Assembly: GCF_014773265.1 (NCBI RefSeq)
Contig: NZ_JACWMY010000011.1
Span: 124,001 to 188,000, forward strand
Source of the DNA: Mucilaginibacter pankratovii
Lineage (GTDB): Bacteria; Bacteroidota; Bacteroidia; Sphingobacteriales; Sphingobacteriaceae
DNA length: 64,000 bases
Reading direction: 5' to 3'
Positions 23,121 through 30,514 of the stretch are shown piece by piece. Position 1 is the stretch's first letter, and every line of letters starts with the position of its first letter. A program made the position numbers and the translations under genes. The notes beneath the pieces were generated by a model that saw only the letters and a list, made by a program, of their open reading frames with translations, searched no databases and was not told where the DNA came from.

Positions 23121-24764
23121 CTACCCCCTCACCCACTCCAGCGGCCTATCATTTACAAAAGCCTTCCAAATTCTTTCCTTTGCATTCCGCTTAAATTTTA
23201 GCGTAAAGCCGGGCTCATCATTATAAAATGCCAGGTTTTCTACCCTAAAAAATTCCAGCTTACCGCCATCCCAGCTTTGGGTTATCACCAGCTTATCGCC
23301 GACGGCGTTTATTTGTAAAAACATGCCGTTATCCGCGCGTTTGTATTTGCCTTCAAACTGCTTTAATTGGGCAGGGCTAAACAGCGTATCATTCTCCAGC
23401 GCCTTAATGTGATTGGTAATGCCTGGGTTCTCAGGATCTAAGGCCAGCGCGCGTTTATAATAGGTTGCAGCCAACCGCTTATCGCCAAGGGCCTCTGCAG
23501 CGGCGGCAAAATTTGTGTGGGCAATGGGGCTTGACGGGTACCGGGTAATTTGTTGGTTAAATATGCTAAAAGCCTGCTGGTTTTTCCCTTGCCGCAACAA
23601 TACCTTGCCGTAATAATTAATATCAGCTTCCGAAAACTTATTACCCTTTCGTGCCAGGTTATCAAACACCGCTTGCACATCGCCAAAGCCTTGCTTGCGC
23701 AAAGCAGCAAAAAGCCGCGTCATAGCATCCGGGTTATCATACCTAAAATGTAGCGGGCGCATGGTGAGTGCTGTTTGCCTGCCCAAAAACAGGCTGATGA
23801 TCTGGTCGGCGGCTTTTAGTGCAGCCCCGCGGGTAAAAAAAACCAGGCTTTGGCCGGTAGCCGGGTTAGCTACAAACAGCGAAATAAAATCATCCGTTTT
23901 ACCCCAGTGCCAAATAAGGTTTTGGTTTTTACCCTGCGCCAAACCCACGCCCAGCCCCCAGTTAATGTACGCTGCAGTATCACCGGCCACCCGCGATGTT
24001 TTGCTTTGCCTGCTAAACATCAGTTTTTGCGTTGCTGGTTTTAGGCCTTTACCCGCCAGCAGTGCCTGCAAAAACAGGTTATAATCATGCGCGTTGCTTA
24101 GCAGGCTAAAGGCGGCATTGGGCAGCATTGGGGCAAGGTCGGAGCTTTGCGGACCAAGCACTGCTGTATTCATGCTTTTGGCTTGCACATAGGTACTGCC
24201 TTTCATGCCCAGTGGTTTAAAAACCTCCTCCTGCATTAACTGCTCAAAGGGCTTAGCGGTTATTTTCTCTACCACCTTCTGCAAAAACCAATAGCCCTCT
24301 CCCGAGTAAGAATAAGCGCTGCCGGGCGCAAAAAGCAACTTCACCGGCTCGCCCGTTTCAAACTCCGGGAACTCCGCCAGTCCGCTGGTATGGCTTAAAA
24401 CCATTCTCGCTGTGATCATGCTATACCTCGGGTCTTTCATATCGAAGCGCTTATAGGTGCCTATATAACGCATCAATGGTGTATCCAGCGAAAGCACTCC
24501 CCTATCGTAAAGCCGTAAAACGGCATAAGCAAAAACACTTTTACCCAGGGAGCCCGCTCGGAATAAGGTGGTGGAGTTTATGGGTGTTTTAAGCCCTTCC
24601 TTTCCTGAGCCAATATTGTAAGCGATTGTTTTACCACTACTGGTACAGGCCAGTTGTATGCCAGGCAAGCCATTATCATCTGCAATGTTTTGAAGCTGGC
24701 GCTGCTGGGCCTTTACCGATGCGATTGACAGGAAGGAAACAAGGAAGCAGACAAGTTTTCTCAT
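23121..24764 (-). CDS. Secreted serine hydrolase (beta-lactamase family) with TPRs
   Basis: A 547-residue protein with signal peptide MRKLVCFLVSFLSIASVKAQ. The beta-lactamase/DD-peptidase fold (about 25-330) has the SxxK nucleophile motif S72-L-G-K75, the Y-S-G motif near 153-155 (SYSYSGEGY) and an HWG motif in LIWHWGKTDDF. Residues about 350-455 form tetratricopeptide repeats (YYGKVLLRQGKNQQAFSIFN and YYKRALALDPENPG), and the last 90 residues resemble the C-terminal domain often found in this family. Such proteins act on peptides, esters or cell-wall fragments in the periplasm. The exact substrate is unknown. Confidence 0.85.
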   Translation of the reverse strand: MRKLVCFLVSFLSIASVKAQQRQLQNIADDNGLPGIQLACTSSGKTIAYNIGSGKEGLKTPINSTTLFRAGSLGKSVFAYAVLRLYDRGVLSLDTPLMRYIGTYKRFDMKDPRYSMITARMVLSHTSGLAEFPEFETGEPVKLLFAPGSAYSYSGEGYWFLQKVVEKITAKPFEQLMQEEVFKPLGMKGSTYVQAKSMNTAVLGPQSSDLAPMLPNAAFSLLSNAHDYNLFLQALLAGKGLKPATQKLMFSRQSKTSRVAGDTAAYINWGLGVGLAQGKNQNLIWHWGKTDDFISLFVANPATGQSLVFFTRGAALKAADQIISLFLGRQTALTMRPLHFRYDNPDAMTRLFAALRKQGFGDVQAVFDNLARKGNKFSEADINYYGKVLLRQGKNQQAFSIFNQQITRYPSSPIAHTNFAAAAEALGDKRLAATYYKRALALDPENPGITNHIKALENDTLFSPAQLKQFEGKYKRADNGMFLQINAVGDKLVITQSWDGGKLEFFRVENLAFYNDEPGFTLKFKRNAKERIWKAFVNDRPLEWVRG

Positions 24765-25026
24765 TAGGTGTGCGATTGGAATTACTTGCTAAAGTATTAC
24801 CAATATCCACAAAAACAAATTTAATTTTGAATTAATCCTATTTTACAATACAAAACAACGAAACAGGGCCATTTAATAACGATTATATAGAATTAAATTT
24901 TGGCTGATTATTGCATTTAATATCTGCTGTCCGAAACGCACCACCAAATCGAATAAATAATATAGTGGTTATATCACTAATTAACCGAATTAAAAATCGG
25001 TCAGTTAATTTTAGTTAAGATTAATG
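24765..25026. other. AT-rich gap with two short dyads
   Basis: No gene is visible. Two consecutive dyads occur near the right end: TAGTG with CACTA (24963-24979) and AATTAACCGA with TCGGTCAGTTAATT (24979-25010). They are followed by the terminator hairpin at 25027-25063. No convincing promoter box is found, so a small plus-strand RNA is possible but not supported. Confidence 0.4.
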
Positions 25027-25063
25027 AAAGCAGGTATAGCACAAGGCCACGCCTGCTTTTTTG
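25027..25063 (+). terminator. Hairpin with T-run downstream of the HTH sensor gene
   Basis: AAAGCAGG pairs with CCTGCTTT and is followed by TTTT on the plus strand. The gene that ends at 25077 is on the minus strand, where the T-run is short, so this either ends a plus-strand RNA or works in both directions. Confidence 0.6.
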
Positions 25064-25076
25064 TATAAAGATCTAT

Positions 25077-26345
25077 TTAAAAACTATCATCTAAAGCAAC
25101 CTTATTGCTATTGCTCAGCTTAATATCCTGTATCTCTCCCGCGCCTTCAAAGGCTACGCATATCCCGGCAATATCTTTAATGGTTTGGGTGATGGGGGTT
25201 TTAAATATCTGCACACCGTTTAGTTGCACGGTTAGCTGCATATTTTTTACGCTGCAACGGAGGTTTTGGAATTGGCTAAAATCGCAGCCGAACGCACTGA
25301 GGTCTCTGTCTTTACCATGGATCCAATCAGACGAGGTGAAAATCGTCAGCGCCGAGCTGCAGCCCTTATTGGCCAGCGGGATAATAATGGCGTTTTGCTT
25401 TCCTAAAATATAAACGATAACATTCCGGCAGGATGATTCTTCGGGCGTGGAAGTGTTGCGCAGGGTGGTTTCCAGCGTAAAATCGCTCCCGTTTATACCA
25501 TCAAACTCCCTTACATTATAAAACCGCAGCCATTGCCCGTTAAAAACCGGCAAGCCGGTTTTGCGGGCCAGGTTTTTTGCCGGCAGGCCCAATGCGCCGG
25601 GCAGGTGTATATCCGCCGCGCTTAAATACGTGGGCACCGGGAATTTATCCAATAACCCAACCCAACCCTTTGTTTGGACGTAGACGGGCGTTTCCTTTTT
25701 TACCTGCCCTTTATCAATAAGCTTTGCCGTAAAATAGCCCGGGTGATAGTAAATAGAGGTATGCTGCCTGCCCGATGCCGCTATCCGCTCTGTACGCGAT
25801 GGGTCCCAGGTTTGCTGCAGGGTAAGGCTATCCGTATGCAGGCCCGAGGCATCATAATTAAACACCACAGAGTTGGGTAAACCTTCGGCAACTACACGCG
25901 CCTCAAATTTAACAGGGACATTGGTTGCCGCCATTTCGGGTTGTTTTGGCTTGATGATCCAGGCCAGTATCGCCACCAAAACAAGCAGCGTAACCGCCAT
26001 ACTGATGATTGCTGGGAGATAATTTCTTCTTTTCGTGGGCAGTTTAATCGCCGTTGCCAGGGGTACATTTTCGGTATCAATATTTTGTTTAAATGCGCGC
26101 CAATCATCGTACCCCGCAAATTTGGCAAGCGCATTTAGCGTGGCCGCATTGGGTGTGCTGTCATACTTCACCTTGCCCCAAATTCTTTTCAGCGTAGTCA
26201 CGCTAAGCATCGTGCCGGTTTTATGCAAAAAGCGTTCGCTTAGTTTTTCAAAATCAAGGTCGCTCCACCCGGCGCTGCTCCCCCAATCCAGTGCCTCCTC
26301 GGTTACCTGGCGCCAGCGGGCAATATAAAAACCTTCCTTTTGCAT
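25077..26345 (-). CDS. Membrane-bound HTH sensor with periplasmic lectin-like domain
   Basis: About 422 residues from ATG 26345 (MQKEGFYIARWRQVTEEALD); the frame is open to 26402, which would add 19 poorly conserved-looking residues. The N-terminal 95 residues look like an HTH domain (LSVTTLKRIWGKVKYDSTPN, then TLNALAKFAGYDDWRAF). One membrane helix follows (LPAIISMAVTLLVLVAILAW, about 108-128), then about 290 periplasmic residues whose last part resembles a concanavalin/LamG fold (DFTLETTLRNTS, LTVQLNGVQIFKTP). This architecture suggests a one-component transmembrane regulator. It is divergent from a secreted LamG-like protein 85 bp away. Confidence 0.65.
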   Translation of the reverse strand: MQKEGFYIARWRQVTEEALDWGSSAGWSDLDFEKLSERFLHKTGTMLSVTTLKRIWGKVKYDSTPNAATLNALAKFAGYDDWRAFKQNIDTENVPLATAIKLPTKRRNYLPAIISMAVTLLVLVAILAWIIKPKQPEMAATNVPVKFEARVVAEGLPNSVVFNYDASGLHTDSLTLQQTWDPSRTERIAASGRQHTSIYYHPGYFTAKLIDKGQVKKETPVYVQTKGWVGLLDKFPVPTYLSAADIHLPGALGLPAKNLARKTGLPVFNGQWLRFYNVREFDGINGSDFTLETTLRNTSTPEESSCRNVIVYILGKQNAIIIPLANKGCSSALTIFTSSDWIHGKDRDLSAFGCDFSQFQNLRCSVKNMQLTVQLNGVQIFKTPITQTIKDIAGICVAFEGAGEIQDIKLSNSNKVALDDSF

Positions 26346-26430
26346 AATGTTGGTGTGAACGGATTTGAATGTACTTGAATAAGGCTTTGTGGCAGTGGCC
26401 ATTCAATTTAGCCTAAAATTAAAAATAATT

Positions 26431-27621
26431 ATGAAAAATAAACTTTCAGCATTTATTAAACAGCTGCTATTGCCGGGGCTGCTGTTTTTCGCCATTACAG
26501 GATTCGCACAGGTAAAACAACCTAAGATTAAACCGATTGCCATTCCGTTTGATGCCGCCCATTGGGATACCACTTTACAAAAGGTAGAATTTCTTAGCTA
26601 CAAAGGCACAAAAGCCATGAAGGTGCTTCCCGGCAATAAACTTGTAGTATTAAAAGATATAAACTTTACCAATGGTACTATCGAGTTTGACACCCAGCCA
26701 GTAGATGTTACCAAATCATCCTTCTTAAGCGTATACTTCCGCAGGCAAAGTAACGATGAAAGCGAACTGGTATACCTGCGTACCGCAAAAGATGAAAGCC
26801 TACAGCGTAACGATGCCATACAATATGCACCTATTATCCGTGGTGTAAACCTGTGGGATATGATGAACCATTACCAGGGGCCTGCAGCCATCAAAAACGA
26901 GGAATGGAACCATTTTAAACTGGTTATCTCCGGCATGCAAATGCGCGTGTACCTAAACAATATGGAAAAACCAACCCTGGAGATACCCCGTTTAGAAGCC
27001 AACGCCACCGCAGGAGGCATCGCGTTTGATGGGCAGGCGTATTTTGCCAACCTCATCATCAAGCCAAACGAAACAGAAGGTCTATCCCCGGCCCAAGGCA
27101 CAGATCTTAGCAACCACGATGTGGGTTATATCCGCCGCTGGGAGGTATCCGCTGCGCAGTTTTTAGAAAAAGGCCGCGAACTGATTCGCGAGGACCTGCC
27201 AACCGATACTACCAAATGGCAGCCTGTTTGGGCCGAGCGCCACGGACTGATAAACCTTACGCGCGTTTACGGCGGTATAGAAAACCGAGGCGGCGGCGTA
27301 CAGAATAAAAACCGCTATGTATGGCTCAAAACCAAAATACGCTCCACAAAAGACCAGTGGGCCAAAATACAACTTGGCTTTAGCGACGAGGTATCCGTTT
27401 TCATCAACGGAGGATTGATCTATACAGATAAGAACCAGTACCCGCAGCCCATCCGCAAATACCCCGACGGGCGTTTGGATGTAGCCAACTCATCTTTCGA
27501 GATCCCGCTGAAAACAGGCGACAACGAATTGGTTATCGGCGTATCCAATTACTTTTATGGCTGGGGCATAGTAGCCCGCATGGTCAAAATGGATGGTAGC
27601 ATTGCTGTTTTGCAGGAATAA
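26431..27621 (+). CDS. Secreted lectin/LamG-like two-domain protein
   Basis: A 396-residue protein from ATG 26431 (MKNKLSAFIKQLLLPGLLFF) with a signal peptide ending near GFAQ. Residues about 40-210 resemble a concanavalin-like domain (FTNGTIEFDTQPVDVTKSSF, WNHFKLVISGMQMRVYLNNM). The second half (about 220-396) looks like a jelly-roll carbohydrate-binding domain. No catalytic residues can be assigned. The similarity in fold to the periplasmic part of the divergent membrane-bound HTH protein suggests a functional pair. A strong terminator follows. Confidence 0.65.
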   Translation: MKNKLSAFIKQLLLPGLLFFAITGFAQVKQPKIKPIAIPFDAAHWDTTLQKVEFLSYKGTKAMKVLPGNKLVVLKDINFTNGTIEFDTQPVDVTKSSFLSVYFRRQSNDESELVYLRTAKDESLQRNDAIQYAPIIRGVNLWDMMNHYQGPAAIKNEEWNHFKLVISGMQMRVYLNNMEKPTLEIPRLEANATAGGIAFDGQAYFANLIIKPNETEGLSPAQGTDLSNHDVGYIRRWEVSAAQFLEKGRELIREDLPTDTTKWQPVWAERHGLINLTRVYGGIENRGGGVQNKNRYVWLKTKIRSTKDQWAKIQLGFSDEVSVFINGGLIYTDKNQYPQPIRKYPDGRLDVANSSFEIPLKTGDNELVIGVSNYFYGWGIVARMVKMDGSIAVLQE

Positions 27622-27625
27622 GAAT

Positions 27626-27656
27626 AAGGGCGCAGATATTGGTTTATCTGCGCCTT
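27626..27656 (+). terminator. Intrinsic terminator after the lectin-like gene
   Basis: AAGGGCGCAGAT pairs with ATCTGCGCCTT around an 8-nt loop, 5 bp after the stop. The T-run is short (TT), so termination may be partial. Confidence 0.6.
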
Positions 27657-27741
27657 ACTAAATCATGGTTTGCTTTTAATGTTGCATATAAATAATTACC
27701 TTGGTAGGTACTAAATCCTCAACAAATAACATTGCCAAACC

Positions 27742-27993
27742 ATGAAAACCGACCTCTACACAAAAGTTATCCTAACCGTTATAGCCATTGCGCTTACGTT
27801 AAACCTGTTAAAAGGCAGCAGTACCCCAGCCATGGCCGACACTAAAAAATTCGTGAGCATCCCGGTAAACCCCGATGGCAGCATCAACGTAAATATCAAC
27901 AAGGTGAACGAAACCATGGATGTGAATATTAAAAGTGTAGAACGCGGCGCGTTTTACTACGTATCACCCATCCCGGTAAAAGTTAATCCGTAA
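27742..27993 (+). CDS. Small exported or anchored protein, unknown
   Basis: An 83-residue protein with one N-terminal hydrophobic helix (MKTDLYTKVILTVIAIALTL) followed by a polar domain containing VSIPVNPDGSINVNINK. The hydrophobic stretch could be a signal anchor. Similar small proteins occur next to housekeeping genes in Sphingobacteria, but no function is known to me. It lies 21 bp before the AlkD-like gene on the same strand. Confidence 0.65.
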   Translation: MKTDLYTKVILTVIAIALTLNLLKGSSTPAMADTKKFVSIPVNPDGSINVNINKVNETMDVNIKSVERGAFYYVSPIPVKVNP

Positions 27994-28014
27994 ACCTTCC
28001 ATTATACCTTACAA

Positions 28015-28722
28015 ATGAATGTAGACGAAGTAATGGCCCAACTGCAGGCTATGGGCAGCGAAAGCATTAAAAAGATCTTGCTGAAGCACGGCGTTAAAGA
28101 GCCGTTTTTTGGTGTTAAGGTAGAATATTTAAAAACCATCCAAAAAAAGGTAAAAACTGACTACGATTTAGCCAACGGCCTTTTCGCCACTGGTAATGCC
28201 GACGCCATGTATCTTGCCGGGCTGATAACCGACGATGCAAAAATGACCAAAGCCGATCTGCAAAAATGGGTTGAGCTTGCCTTATCTAATAACATAGGCG
28301 AATACACCGTACCTTGGGTGGCGGCAGGCAGCCGTTATGGATTTGAGCTTGCGCTTGAATGGATCGATAGTCCCGAAGAACGTATTGCCGCCTCGGGCTG
28401 GGCTACCCTGGCAAACCTGGTAACCTTAAAACCGGATAGCGAACTGGATATAGATACGCTGAAAGGCCTGTTAACCCGCGTGGAACAAACCATCCATTCA
28501 GCGCCAAACCGGGTGCGTTATCAAATGAATAGTTTTATTATCGCTACGGGCGCATACGTTTCGGCTTTAACTGCCGATGCCCTTGCTGCTTCTGCAAAAA
28601 ACGGAACGGTGATGGTAGATATGAACGGCACAGCGTGCAAAGTACCCGCCGCGGCAGATTACATTAAAAAAGCCCGTGACAAAAACCCCGACGCAAAAAA
28701 GAAGAAAACGGTTAAGTGTTGA
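28015..28722 (+). CDS. DNA alkylation repair protein, AlkD-like
   Basis: A 235-residue all-helical protein with HEAT-like repeats. It starts MNVDEVMAQLQAMGSESIKK and contains HGVKEPFFGVKVEYLKTIQK, the usual N-terminal signature of this family, and the tryptophan-rich VPWVAAGSRYGFELALEWID. AlkD enzymes remove cationic alkylated bases. Catalytic residues of B. cereus AlkD (Trp, Asp, Trp) cannot be confirmed by eye. The C-terminus ends in a Lys-rich tail. Confidence 0.75.
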   Translation: MNVDEVMAQLQAMGSESIKKILLKHGVKEPFFGVKVEYLKTIQKKVKTDYDLANGLFATGNADAMYLAGLITDDAKMTKADLQKWVELALSNNIGEYTVPWVAAGSRYGFELALEWIDSPEERIAASGWATLANLVTLKPDSELDIDTLKGLLTRVEQTIHSAPNRVRYQMNSFIIATGAYVSALTADALAASAKNGTVMVDMNGTACKVPAAADYIKKARDKNPDAKKKKTVKC

Positions 28723-28764
28723 GCGCTAACAGGTGTTTCTTCCTTGCGAGACATTACTGGCTAA

Positions 28765-28800
28765 TAAAAAAGCCGCTACAAATTCAATATTCATAGCGGC
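28765..28800 (-). terminator. Terminator of the acyl-CoA dehydrogenase gene
   Basis: GCCGCTA (28772-28778) pairs with TAGCGGC (28794-28800); on the minus strand the stem is followed by TTTTTT. It lies 26 bp after the stop of the minus-strand gene. Confidence 0.8.
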
Positions 28801-28825
28801 ACCAGGTGAAGTATTTGAAGACTCC

Positions 28826-29998
28826 CTACCTCAACACTTCCCTGCTTATCACAATTTTTTGTATCTCTGATGTCCCCTCGCCTATGGTGCACAGTTTGGC
28901 ATCGCGGTAATACTTTTCTACCGGGAAATCTTTGGTGTAGCCGTAGCCGCCGAAGATCTGTACAGCCTCGTTAGCACAGCGCACCGCAACTTCTGATGCA
29001 AAGTACTTGGCCATAGCCGATTGCTTGGTTACCGGCAGATGGCGGTTTTTAAGATCAGCCGCCTGCATTACCAAAAGTTCGGATGCTTCAATTTCAGTGG
29101 CCATATCAGCCAGTTTAAACGAGATGCCCTGGAAACTGCTTATCGGCTGCCCAAACTGGTGGCGTTCCTTAGAATAAGCTACTGCAGCTTCAAACGCGCC
29201 TTTGGCAATGCCTAACGAGAGTGCCGCTATAGAGATGCGACCGCCATCCAGCACCTTCATGGCTTGTTTAAAACCTTCACCTTCGGCACCCAGCAGGTTT
29301 TCCCTGGGTACACGGCAATTATCAAATATCATCTCCGTAGTTTCTGATGCGCGCATGCCCAGCTTATTCTCTTTTTTGCCTGCACTAAAGCCCGCCGTAC
29401 CCCGCTCTATCACCAGGGCAGAGATCCCTTTGCTATCGCCTTTATTACCCGTACGCACCATTACCACGGCCAAATCGCCGCTTTTACCGTGTGTTATCCA
29501 GTTTTTCGATCCGTTTACAATATAGTGGTCGCCATCTAAAATGGCAGTGGTATTCATCCCCATAGCGTCGCTGCCGGTGTTGGCCTCGGTTAATCCCCAG
29601 GCACCCAGCCATTCGGCAGTGGCCAGTTTGGGTAGCCAGCGTTGCTTTTGCTCTTCATTGGCAAACGCCAATATATGCCCGGTACAAAGCGAGTTATGCG
29701 CCGCTACGGATAAACCGATAGAGCCGCAAACCTTAGCTATCTCTACAATAACCGTTACATATTCGGCGTAACCAAAGCCCGAGCCGCCGTACTCTTCAGG
29801 AACCAGCACACCCATCATGCCGGTTTCGCCTAATTGCTTAAATAGCTCCAGCGGGAAATGCTGCGCTTCGTCCCATTCCATTACATTGGGTTTAATATGC
29901 TTTTCGGCAAAATCTTTGGCCATCTGGCCTATCATTTTTTGGTTATCGCTTACCGAAAAATCGAAGCCGGCAGGAGTATCGGTTAGTAAATGGTCCAT
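28826..29998 (-). CDS. Acyl-CoA dehydrogenase (short/branched-chain type)
   Basis: A flavoenzyme that introduces the alpha-beta double bond into acyl-CoA. The 390-residue protein shows the family blocks WGLTEANTGSDAMGMNTTA, FDNCRVPRENLLGAEGEGF, QIFGGYGYTKDFPVEKYYRD and the closing IGEGTSEIQKIVISREVL, where the Glu of GEGT is the expected catalytic base. Length is normal. A perfect 34-bp palindrome 38 bp upstream probably binds a regulator, so expression is likely controlled by substrate. No other beta-oxidation gene is adjacent. Confidence 0.93.
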   Translation of the reverse strand: MDHLLTDTPAGFDFSVSDNQKMIGQMAKDFAEKHIKPNVMEWDEAQHFPLELFKQLGETGMMGVLVPEEYGGSGFGYAEYVTVIVEIAKVCGSIGLSVAAHNSLCTGHILAFANEEQKQRWLPKLATAEWLGAWGLTEANTGSDAMGMNTTAILDGDHYIVNGSKNWITHGKSGDLAVVMVRTGNKGDSKGISALVIERGTAGFSAGKKENKLGMRASETTEMIFDNCRVPRENLLGAEGEGFKQAMKVLDGGRISIAALSLGIAKGAFEAAVAYSKERHQFGQPISSFQGISFKLADMATEIEASELLVMQAADLKNRHLPVTKQSAMAKYFASEVAVRCANEAVQIFGGYGYTKDFPVEKYYRDAKLCTIGEGTSEIQKIVISREVLR

Positions 29999-30027
29999 TT
30001 TAAAATATAGGATTATAATTGGTGCGG

Positions 30028-30035
30028 TAAAGATA
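30028..30035 (-). promoter_or_regulatory. Candidate -7 box of the acyl-CoA dehydrogenase gene
   Basis: Reads TATCTTTA on the minus strand, one base off TAnnTTTG, 29 bp before the ATG. The palindrome at 30037-30070 covers the region where the -33 element would be. Confidence 0.45.
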
Positions 30036-30036
30036 A

Positions 30037-30070
30037 CGATAAAATACTATGCATGCATAGTATTTTATCG
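30037..30070. promoter_or_regulatory. Perfect 34-bp palindrome, probable operator
   Basis: Each half reads CGATAAAATACTATGCA and its reverse complement follows with no spacer, centred between 30053 and 30054. The core ACTATGCATGCATAGT has the form of a TetR- or MarR-family operator. Its place between the -7 box and the upstream side of the acyl-CoA dehydrogenase promoter fits repression. It could also affect the divergent SusC gene, 445 bp away, but less directly. Confidence 0.75.
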
Positions 30071-30514
30071 CAAAAAATTATCCTTTTTTTCTCTCGAATA
30101 AAGCTTCTTTTTAAATAAAAGTGTGAAATCTTTTTATAATTTATTAAAAAGAGAGCCTATTTCATAAAATATTTCAGATATCTATCTAAAATAATCAAAT
30201 TATTAAACAAACACCTCAAACTAATCTAAAATATAACGACTTCAAGTAAATATTTCACGTAAATTTTATAAAAAAGCGACTTTTTATAAAATTTTAGCAA
30301 CAAAAGGCTAAAATAAATTACAACTTATCAAGACAACACCTATAAATAATTAAAAATACCACAAATAAAACTGTCTTTTTTTAAAAAGAACAATAAAACA
30401 TCAACAGTTATAACATCATTTTTACAATTAAGGTAAAAATTACCATCAAATTGTAATGCATATGTTACAATAGTATCTTGTGTGCATTAACTTTTCACTT
30501 TAACTGATCATTTC
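30071..30514. other. 444-bp AT-rich upstream region of susC
   Basis: No gene is visible. The stretch is very AT-rich. Close to the SusC start is a dyad TTGTAA-N8-TTACAA (30451-30456 with 30465-30470), a possible operator, followed by TATCTTGT, which is a weak match to the -7 box. The long leader and AT-richness are usual upstream of SusC-like genes. Confidence 0.45.

Noticed and set aside
30037..30070. The palindrome as a transcription terminator
   Set aside because: It lies upstream of both flanking genes and has no GC-rich stem or T-run; an operator is a better fit.
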